From Clavaria fumosa (Eukaryota; Basidiomycota; Agaricomycetes; Agaricales; Clavariaceae), in NCBI GenBank assembly GCA_951802425.1, contig OX637794.1, positions 3,100,001 to 3,164,000 on the forward strand: DNA of 64,000 bases. Reading direction: 5' to 3'. The notes under the pieces were generated by a model. The model saw only the letters and a program-made list of their open reading frames with translations. It searched no databases and was not told the origin of the DNA. A program made the translations under genes and the position numbers. Of the stretch, positions 56,327 to 64,000 are shown one piece after another. Positions within the stretch are counted from its first letter, which is position 1, and every line of letters begins with the position of its first letter.

Positions 56327-57617
56327 TTACATTGACCCTCCATGACCTGCTTGTTCCGGGTTCATCTCCATCATTTGGCTTTGCATGGGCCCGTCTTTGG
56401 GGGCAGCTTCGGTGGCCATGGTGTTGTCTGTGGGAACAGCTGTGCTGGCCATGGTACTATCCATCGGAGCAGGATCTCCGCCGGCCATGGTACTATCCAT
56501 GGGAGCAGGATCTGTGCTAGCCATGGCATCTGTTGCGCCAACAGCGGCAGTGGCTTTGGCATCAGCTGTGCTGTGTAGCCATGTAAAGAAATGTCCCACG
56601 TCCTAGGAAGATGACCAAAGCGAAAAGAAGACAACTCGTCAGGACAGACTCGCAAGCTGACAAGCGATGACGAAGAAGCGGGATGGGGGGTTCATAGTGT
56701 CAATAGCTTACGGATGCAATTTGGCCAGGCATGGACAACTCCGTGATCCAGGATGGGATCCTACCACCCGGTGCGCCGGACGTTGCCATCCGCCATTCCG
56801 TCTTGCCATTCTCAAGCGCGAGGAGGCGTTCGACGCTGGCGTAGCGGCCACGCGTGCCACGCTCCTCCAGGGAGGCAAGCGATGGGTCTCCGCTGAGGTC
56901 TACTGGGATTTGTACGACAGTGCTGGAGACGAGGTTAGAGAGAGGCCCGTCAGATTTGGAGGCTGATAGACGTACCAGGTGCGTGGGGAGGACTCAGATT
57001 GGTAGGTGAAACGGAGCACGGTGAACACGCGGGGCGATACAGGTGGTGGGAACGTGTAGAGCATGGTCCATATTGCCAGCGTGTCCGAGAAGCGCTTGAC
57101 AAGCGTAGCCTAAGGGAAAGCGAATTTGAGCGCTTCGCGGATAGACGCGCGCCAGGAGGCAATGTTTCACCTTCTTAACGTTGGGGATATAACTGTGCAG
57201 CGCGGACCATCCCTTAGATGTGAGCCGTTCTCTGGGTAGAAAGACAAAAGCAAAACAGCACCGACAATTTCTCGTACATGGGGCCGTCTTGCCCCAACTT
57301 GTCCCACATAACGTCAAAGGCCCCACTCTCCGTGGAGTGTTCGCTAATCCTGCAATGCCACGGTGCGATTTCGCCGCTCTCTTTGGGGCGCGACAGGGTC
57401 TGCACGTAGTGCTTCCCGTGGAGCTTGCCCCGTTTCCATGTGAGCGTCTGAGCAAGCAAATCCTTGGCAGCGGTGAGCACGGCGTCGTCCGAGGGGATCT
57501 CTTATGCGAAGACAAGGATCTCGCAAGATCAGGATCCATTTCGCAAAGGATGTGGATGCGTGGGGGATGCTCACCGGATACAGCGATAGGGTTAAGAGAG
57601 AGTTGGAGGGTGGCCAT
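56327..57617 (-). CDS. DUF3074 protein (START/SRPBCC-like fold), intact copy
   Basis: Function unknown; the family has a START-like lipid-binding fold in fungi. The start MATLQLSLNPIAVSGEHPPR is at 57617. The next exon has AAKDLLAQTLTWKRGKLHGK, HYVQTLSRPKESGEIAPWHC and SGAFDVMWDKLGQDGPMYEK, all typical of DUF3074. A later exon has YIPNVKKVKHCLLARVYPRE, and IWTMLYTFPPPVSPRVFTVL follows a short frame change that needs an intron. Then come YVYQPPNLTGLSL, VERLLALENGKTEWRMATS and STELSMPGQIAS-like residues. The final exon is DVGHFFTWLHSTADAKATAA, a tail with three near-repeats of DPAPMDSTMA / VPTDNTMA, and the end GHGGSM. Last-exon relics of this gene lie at 49439 and 51894 on the opposite strand. 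Confidence 0.8.
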
Positions 57618-58243
57618 GGTTGGTGTTTTAGAGCAAACGCTATCTCCTTGGTTGCGAGTGATAATGCTCGTATATGAGAAAGGTTGAAGATCCAGGAATT
57701 CTATTACCAATTGGTATTTCGGATTTTAGGCGTCGCTGCTGAGCCTTCCCGGGCACTGCGCGGTTGATCCGTGCTGCCCGAGTTCATCCAGCATCATTGT
57801 TTTCTGGCATAGCAACTCACCACGAAGATAAGCGCGGCTGCTCACTGTTCCATTGGCTCCGCTCCCTATGAAGTTTGGGTGAGCGGCGAGCGCGTGGGTG
57901 TCTAAAAACGCGACGTCGCGCGACAATGTGGCTCCGGCGAACACGGACTCGCCACGTGCTCGCAGGTCTTGGTGTTATCGCGCTGCATTCCATCAGAGCA
58001 AATGTCACCGTACGCGACTCGCAATATAGCGGAGAGGCAGGTACATCAATTCGGGCTCTTCAATTCTTTCCTTATTGATAATAACAGCGGACGGGTAGAC
58101 GGTGTGTGAATCAAAGTCAGCGCAATCTACCCCGGAACAACACCCGTTTGGCAGGACCGCTGCGATCAGCGATGCAGTCCTGTGCCACTTCGTTTGACAT
58201 AACGCCGAGTAAGACGGTAGCAAAGACTGAAGCACAGGCGCCA
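57618..58243. other. 626-bp region, no gene assigned
   Basis: This region lies between the DUF3074 start and the bL27m stop. Minus-strand frames here (for example a piece with FLDTHALAAHPNFIGSGANG) have no recognisable family and no convincing start or splice pattern. It should contain the DUF3074 promoter. Confidence 0.35.
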
Positions 58244-58889
58244 TCATGGTGATGGTGATGAAGATGAAGATGTCGGAGACAATGGTTTAGCAAGCGCATT
58301 GAGGTTCACGAGGTCGAAGTAGCGGCTGCGGCCCAAGGTGCTCTCGTCTCGCGGTAGCGTTTCACCGCGGTGGAGAACGATGCCGACGAATCGCCTATCG
58401 CCGTGGGCACGCTGTTTCTTGTAGAAGCGGACGAAGCCTGGCACCAACGCGAACAGCGTGTGGTCGCGTCCCATGCCCACCTGTAGTCACCCCGAGAGTA
58501 AAAACAAATTAGGAAATGGCATGAGGCGATAATCAGCATCTCACATGTGGACCAGGATGAAAGACCGTCCCGCGCTGGCGCACAATGATGTTACCCGGTT
58601 GGACGTACTGGTCTATATATTGCGCAACGAATTAAGTGGACGAGGAAACAAAGACAGCCAGTTAGTTAGCGTCCCACCTGAGAACTTTTTCAATCCAAGG
58701 CGCTTTCCAGGTGAACCACCATGATTTCGGACACTTCCCCCCGCACGTTTTGTTGCGGTGCGGACAGCACCGAGGCCTTACAATGCACGAGTTTAGAATT
58801 ATGTTGTATCTTTTGAGCACGAAAATTTACGTACCGAGGACTGAGAAGGGCTCTCTCGCCACGACTTGCAGACACGTTGAGAGGAACAT
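58244..58889 (-). CDS. Mitochondrial large ribosomal subunit protein bL27m
   Basis: A mitoribosomal protein near the peptidyl-transferase centre. The start at 58889 gives MFLSTCLQVVAREPFSVLG, a presequence-like start. After an intron (about 58775-58833) comes AVRTATKRAGGSVRNHGGSP, then GKRLGLKKFSG. A second intron (about 58613-58680) leads to YVQPGNIIVRQRGTVFHPG, and a third to VGMGRDHTLFALVPGFVRFY. The pattern TATKRAGGS...GKRLG.K...V..G.IIVRQRGT..HPG..VG.G.DHTLFA is the bL27 signature. Beyond the bacterial-size core a fungal extension runs GDRRFVGIVLHRGETLPRDE and GRSRYFDLVNLNALAKP, ending in a Ser/Pro tail at 58244. Divergent from SKP1 copy C by 146 bp. Confidence 0.9.
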
Positions 58890-59035
58890 GGGGTGTGCGC
58901 GTGCAGACAGGTGTGGATTTGGACCGGCGGCTTGGCTGTGGCGCAGCATCAAGGAGGTCGGCGACTTTTCTGTCTTTCCGCCCGCTGCTGTTTGATTCGT
59001 CTTTCGACTCAATCGTTGAGTAACCGCTAGCGAAC
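58890..59035. promoter_or_regulatory. 146-bp bidirectional promoter region (bL27m / SKP1 copy C)
   Basis: Part of this spacer (from about 58970) resembles the upstream regions of SKP1 copies A and B. Shared features include the CTGCTGTTTGATTCGTCTTT-like stretch and GCTAGCGAACATG around the start, so the SKP1 core promoter was copied with the gene. Confidence 0.45.
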
Positions 59036-59841
59036 ATGGTTAACCTCGTCACGTCTGACAACGAGCACTTCCAAACCGACAAAGAAGTGGTCGAGCGCAG
59101 CGTGCTCATCAAGAACATGCTGGAAGGTCTGCATTTACTCATTCATTCCATGGCTCTCTCTGACTCGTTTACTTTCAACACTTTAGATGTCGGCGAGTCA
59201 GATCAGCCAATCCCTCTGCCTAACGTGTCATCGAGCGTGCTGAAAAAAGTATGGCATTACAATCTTTGTGTCCAAGAAACATCTAAGAACCCCCTTTTCA
59301 TTGATCCCTCGCGCGTCGTAAACAGGTTCTCGAATACTGCGAGCATCATCGCGGAGAACCTCTTCCCTCCGCAGATGCTGATCAGAATCAGGATGAGACG
59401 CGGAAACGCACTACTGAGATCTCGGAGTGGGACCAGCGGTTTATCAATGTGGACCAGGAGATGCTCTTCGAAATTATACTGGCCGCTAATTACCTCGATA
59501 TCAAGTCGCTTCTGTATTTCGGTTGTCCGTTCTGTGCTGATCCTCTTCGCTGATCAACCACACCTCGTTGTTGCAGTGACGTCGGGTGCAAGACCGTCGC
59601 AAACATGATCAAAGGCAAGACGCCTGAAGAGATACGAAAACTCTTCAACATTGTAAACGACTTCACACCAGAGGAGGAGGTGAGAGCCACTCGTTTTATA
59701 TTTCTGTTCTAAGACCAGCTCTGACGCCCGTTCCTTGCGAAAAGGCACAAATCAGAAAGGAGAATGTGAGCATTTCTCTGGACCTTCCTTTTTTGCGGTT
59801 TGATGTTCATGCTCTTGTAGGAATGGGCTGAAGATAGATGA
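59036..59841 (+). CDS. SKP1: SKP1, SCF ubiquitin ligase adaptor (copy C, inverted)
   Basis: Exon 1 is [20 protein letters not shown] then [11 protein letters not shown], more diverged than copies A and B are from each other. After an intron follow [60 protein letters not shown] and [15 protein letters not shown]. The next exon is [20 protein letters not shown] followed by [14 protein letters not shown]. The last exons are AQIRKEN and EWAEDR, stopping at 59841. Every splice site and frame is intact. Only this copy keeps the bL27m neighbour, which argues that it sits in the ancestral SKP1 context. Confidence 0.92.
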
Positions 59842-60408
59842 AATGGAACGTTCCTCCTCCGATAGGGAGCCTCGCAGTGTTCTCGGATACTGCTCCTCTC
59901 ATTCGCATGTACTGAGAGAATAGCAGCGACTGTTTCTTTTATCATATTGCCATGCGATCGTCAAGCGATACACGATGGAAGTGTGCGTGTAAAGCTTTTG
60001 AACTGTGCATCTCCTGGTGATGCGAAGACACCTACGGCCGTCTGAGGACAACCAACTTGCGGTTCTCAGAGTCTTCTCTTGGCTGAAGGTCGATACCTTT
60101 CCTTGCGAAAGTGCTTCCCTGGGTGTTAAGTCCCTGGCCAAGTGCATTTGCACATTACAATAATGGCAAACTGCACGTCTGAGCCAAGTCACTGTATGAA
60201 AAGTCGGCCAAGATGTTGCTGGCCAAGTGTAGAGTACACTTTTCAAGCTTTCGAGGTAATGAACGCGTGAAGGCTGCGAGTCTTGCCGTGCTTCCAGTTC
60301 TGCACACGCCAAATCGGGGTTGCTTTCAACCTCGGACGGCTGCTTCAGTTGCAACTTATATTCAAACCACCAGCACACACTACAAGGCAGGCATTGTCTG
60401 CCTCCTGA
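59842..60408. other. Gap downstream of SKP1 copy C, no gene seen
   Basis: The first 160 bp resemble the 3' flanks of SKP1 copies A and B (for example CGATACACGATGGAAGT), so the duplication reaches to about 60000. The rest has no recognised feature before the CEG1 start. Confidence 0.45.
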
Positions 60409-62487
60409 ATGTCGCATTCCATCCCTAACCTACCCGGCGAACTCGTTCCTCGAGGCAGCGAACAAGAGCTGTGGTTGAAGGCCCGGGTCGCTGCTCTTTG
60501 CAAACTGGATGAGAGGTCGGCAAATTCTCGCCAAGCGCGACTGCGACTGCTAGCGAGTAACGTAGTGGTTTGCGTTCAATAGGTTCCCGGGAAGTCAGCC
60601 CGTCAGCTTTGGCTCTAGCGATTTGCTCAAGCTAGAGAGCAAGGAGTGCGTCTCGTCTATACCTTCTCAAACCGCTATGTCGAATTTAATCTTCCTTTCC
60701 AGTTTTTGGGTCGCTGAAAAGTCGGACGGTGTACGAGTACTCCTCTATGTTGCAACCGTCAGTCCGAGTAACCAGTCGGTGTACCTCGTGCGTTTTACCG
60801 ATTTACATCGTGTTTAACTTTCTATCAACAACCTGCACTCTAAACCTAGCTTGACCGACACAATTCCTACCGCGAGCTCAAAGGGCTGTTCTTCCCACAC
60901 CATGAAAATCCCGTCATTGCACTGGGAGATACACTCGTCGACGGAGAGCTGGTCCTCGATGTGGACCCACGCACGCGCCGTGTATGTGCGACGTTTCTTT
61001 CTCGTATCCCGTTTCTGGCTTAAACATGACCCCGCCCCCACCACAGGAGACTCTCAGGTTCCTAGCGTTCGACTCCCTCGCTGTTAACGGCCAGAACGTG
61101 ATGTCGCGCACGCTAGACAAACGATATGGTGTAAGTTGTGCGTGCGTCCTCATACCTACCCCGACGCCGTCCCACCCCCCCACCCGTTCTCCTCCATCTC
61201 GCCATTTGAATGGAGACTTATTTGCTGAGCCGGGTTCTTGACAGAGACTCGTGGAGTTCTTCTACAAGCCCTTCGCCAAGATGACCCGCGATCACCCTCA
61301 CGTGGTTCACGACCAGCCCTTCGAGTGCGTGTTTCTCACTCATCGTAGCCTTCTCGTTTTGCCCTTCATGAACCGTGTTTTGCCCAACTGCCTAAAAAAA
61401 AAGGATCAAAATAAAGGAGATCAGGTTCTCCTACCGCGTCGAAGACGTGTTCAACATCGACATCCCGGCGCTCCAGCACGGAAACGACGGACTCATCTAC
61501 ACCTGCGTGAGCACGCCGTATCTCCCAGGCACAGACAAGAACATGTGCGTTTCGACCCCAGTGGCCCTTTTCTCCAACTCACACGTCACGTTGTCTGGAT
61601 GCTCGCAGACTCAAGTGGAAGCCGCCCTCGGAGAACTCGATCGACTTCAAGCTCGTGCTTCGCTTCCCGCCGAGCGAGACGCGGCCGCGCGAGCCCGACC
61701 TCTGCGCCAAGCCCGTGTTCGTGCTGCAGGCGTGGGCCGGGGGCGAGGGCGCGGACGCGCGATACCAGTCGTACGACCTGCTGTTCGTCGACGATGACGA
61801 GTGGGAGACGTACGTTCCCCTCACCCTATTTTCCCGCTGTAATGCCGGCCGGGGAACACCGCTTGATGTGCTTTTGGTAGGTTGAAAGAGTCCGGCGAGC
61901 AGGTCGACGACCGGATCGTTGAAGTACGGTGGGAATCCGCCAACGCGTGTTGGCGCCTCATGCGTTTCAGGGACGACAAACCGCACGGCAACCACCGCAG
62001 CGTCGTGGATAACATCGTCGAGAGCATCGCCGACGGAGTCGAGAAGGAAGCTGTCAGTAACAATCTCCCCCCCCCCCCTCTTTTGCTCTTTTCCAATTTG
62101 TCGTCGCGGAATTGAACACGTTTTCTTATCGCACTCTTCTTCTGGCCCTCTCTTCAGCTCCTCGCACGCTCCGTGACGATCCGAAACGCGTGGAAAGCGC
62201 GTCAGCCACCGCCCCATCCTCCACCGCCACCACAACATCATCCGCATGGCAGCGGAGGCCCTCATCTGGATATCAGCCACCCTCGATCTTCAGCACCCTA
62301 TCCTCAGCCACCGCCGCCGCCACAGCAGCAGCATCCGCATCCGCACCAGCAGGCACACCAGCTGAAACCAGCACCACCAGCACCGGGAGGGTCGTTCGGC
62401 GCAGAGATCAGGTACGGCCCGATCGCGTCGGCCGCGCCGTGGAGCAAGGTCGGGGGCCCGCCAGTCGTCGCTGGCTTGAAGAGGTGA
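60409..62487 (+). CDS. CEG1: mRNA-capping enzyme, GTP:RNA guanylyltransferase
   Basis: Adds GMP to the 5' diphosphate end of nascent Pol II transcripts in the nucleus. The start at 60409 gives MSHSIPNLPGELVPRGSEQE and VAALCKLDER. After an intron come FPGSQPVSFGSSDLLKLESK. The active-site exon carries WVAEKSDGVRVLLYV, the KxDG motif with the GMP-linking lysine. Motif III is TLVDGELVLDVDP. Next are LRFLAFDSLAVNGQN and GRLVEFFYKPFAKM. Motif IV is HGNDGLIYTC and motif V is LKWKPPSENSIDFKLVLRF. The OB domain holds YDLLFVDDDEWE, EVRWE and WRLMRFRDDKPHGNHRSV. An intron ending near 62157 leads to VTIRNAWKARQ. A long His/Pro/Gln-rich tail then ends at APWSKVGGPPVVAGLKR. The tail is longer and more repetitive than in yeast Ceg1. 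Confidence 0.93.
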
Positions 62488-63806
62488 ACGCCTCCCGCTG
62501 GTTGGCCTTTGCGTTGTTGCCGTTGTCTCTTGGCGTTGTGGCTCGTCCGTCGCTGTCGCTGTTCTTGTGCGCGTCCTCCCTCGCGTCCTCCCGCTCCCAC
62601 AGCCTCTACTCCTGATCCGGTCCTCCACGTTGCCTGCTTGCGCCGGGAATGGAGGGACGCTTTTCGTTTGGTGGCGTTGGTGTTACGAAACGGAGGTTTC
62701 CCCTCTCTTTTTGGCTAGCGGGTCCTTCTTGTCGAAACGTACGGGTCTCTCGGTCTCGGCGCTTGACGGACGGATGTGTGGACTGCCCCCCCACGCGCGC
62801 CTCTATTTCCGAGCCCCTAGATGTCGTCCGCCCATCATCACCCCCAGTCTCAAACACATTCCCATGTCACGGAGGGCCGACCGCGCCGTTGTAAATGAAT
62901 GGACGCACAAATGGAGTAGGCCACAGCGAGCCGGAACTCACCATCATCATTTTGAGCGCGGGAGGAACGGAACGCGTGGATCACCCAAAGGTATTGTTTT
63001 AATTTTGGTGAGGTTTCATTCATCAAAGTAGACAACATCGAGGGAGATATATCGACACGAAACGCGAAAACGAGATGTCAACGCGACAACAACGAAACAA
63101 TTCGTGACAAGGGAAGACATCGTTACAGGGGTCGTGAACACTGAGAGCGCATAGTGAGGAAAAAAGCGAAGAATGTTTCATGGATGGAGAGACGTCGATG
63201 CGTGTATTCTATTCGTTACACATTGGTTGAACAAATCAAATCAAAAGGAGGCGAGATGGAGGAGAAAGAGGCGGTTGCGGTGGATGATGATGTTGATGGG
63301 TGAAGGGATGAATTAAAATGCGTGGATGCTAGAGAATATGAGGGATAAACAGGCAAAAGGGTCCAACCGCCCCATGAAAAAATCAAAGAAAAAGACACAA
63401 CAGTTCATGCTTTCCAAGACATTCGGTCGTCGAAAGGTCGTGAAGGGGTCGTGAAACGTATGTACAGCGTGAGCGAGAAAATGGCAACTCGCAAGAGGAT
63501 TCGTTGGTTGGGGATGATGCGGAGTTTGGGAATGCTTTCCGCGCGGGTAGGAGGCGGCGGATGGTGGTTTTTTGAGGTAGGAAAGCGTGTATCGTGATGG
63601 TCGGGGGTATGCTCGTTGTTCAAAGGCGTGTCGTGAGCGTCATTGCGGTAATGGAGGTCGGAGTGTTTTATTGCCGGGAGAGCTTGGTCGTCATCGTCGA
63701 CCGACCCGTTCCCCCCCTTTTTAATAAGGTTTTGGTTTGGGTTTACGAAGGCTCCACTCCCTCATGTCTTTTTACGTCCGAGGCGCGGATTAAAAAGAAC
63801 CGCGCA
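62488..63806. other. 1.3-kb gap, no gene seen
   Basis: This gap lies between convergent genes. It holds several pyrimidine- or purine-rich stretches but no motif-bearing frame, tRNA or repeat on either strand. It is long for this gene-dense window and may be extended 3' UTRs or a species-specific noncoding transcript. Confidence 0.4.
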
Positions 63807-64000
63807 TCAGTTAAAGGGCGAGTCTGCATCGTCGATGAGGGGCAACGCTGGATTCTCGGCGGCGGCGCGCGTGGGGCGCGTTTCTCCGGGGAAGAGCAGC
63901 CCGCAGAAGAGATCATCGAAGCAGGGGGGCTCGCGCAGGGGACGGCGGTCAAAGAGCGGAGAGAGCGAGATCGGCGAGCCGGCGTCCTCGAAGAGGGGCG
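63807..64000 (-). CDS. C-terminal end of an unidentified protein (5' part beyond the window)
   Basis: The minus strand is open from the right edge to a TGA at 63807-63809. It encodes PLFEDAGSPISLSPLFDRRP, CFDDLFCGLLFPGET and ENPALPLIDDADSPFN. The acidic/hydrophobic pattern and clean stop look like a real C-terminus, perhaps of a regulatory protein, but no family is recognised. It has no start codon inside the window. Confidence 0.5.
   Translation of the reverse strand, partial: PLFEDAGSPISLSPLFDRRPLREPPCFDDLFCGLLFPGETRPTRAAAENPALPLIDDADSPFN

Noticed and set aside
57726..58243. A separate small gene between DUF3074 and bL27m
   Set aside because: Frames lack a family match, a good start and consistent splice sites; left as unassigned.

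Overview
The window is nuclear DNA of a filamentous fungus, most likely a basidiomycete (Agaricomycetes-like). It is gene-dense. Nearly every gene is split by many short introns of about 45-65 nt. Neighbouring genes alternate strand with gaps of 80-200 bp. One gene is a Goodbye-NACHT-TPR protein of a kind typical of mushroom-forming fungi. There is no operon structure, rRNA or CRISPR. Exon joins were worked out by hand from splice signals and family motifs, so gene ends are firmer than internal junctions.

Left part (0-30 kb): an MFS transporter; an INP54-like inositol polyphosphate 5-phosphatase; a large STAND/NLR protein; mitochondrial Fe-S factor IBA57 next to mitoribosomal uL3m; a beta-propeller protein resembling the Pol I factor Rrn6/TAF1C; a mitochondrial carrier; chaperonin CCT4; UFD1; N-myristoyltransferase; an intron-bearing tRNA-Phe; DNA glycosylase OGG1; GATOR1 subunit NPR2; and the 18S rRNA processing factor RCL1.

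Middle (30-47 kb): NEDD8 E1 subunit UBA3; an orphan Ser/Pro-rich membrane protein; a Helitron (Pif1 helicase) relic; the phosphate exporter-like SYG1/XPR1; SAR1, which has a 690-bp terminal-inverted-repeat element inserted 88 bp upstream of its start; SRP receptor beta; and SSU processome protein UTP21.

Right part (47-60 kb): a rearranged segmental duplication. Its unit seems to have held SKP1, mitoribosomal bL27m, a DUF3074 protein, a glutamine synthetase-like gene, a Tim17-family gene and a WD40 gene. There is now a tandem pair of SKP1 + DUF3074 relic + glutamine synthetase blocks, and an inverted third block. Each non-SKP1 gene survives intact once and is a relic elsewhere, while SKP1 is intact three times. 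The window closes with mRNA guanylyltransferase CEG1, a 1.3-kb gap, and the 3' end of an unidentified gene.

Most genes are housekeeping (translation, ubiquitin/NEDD8/SCF, trafficking, ribosome biogenesis). The accessory interest lies in the NLR gene, the 41-kb inverted-repeat element, the Helitron relic, the orphan gene and the duplication complex.
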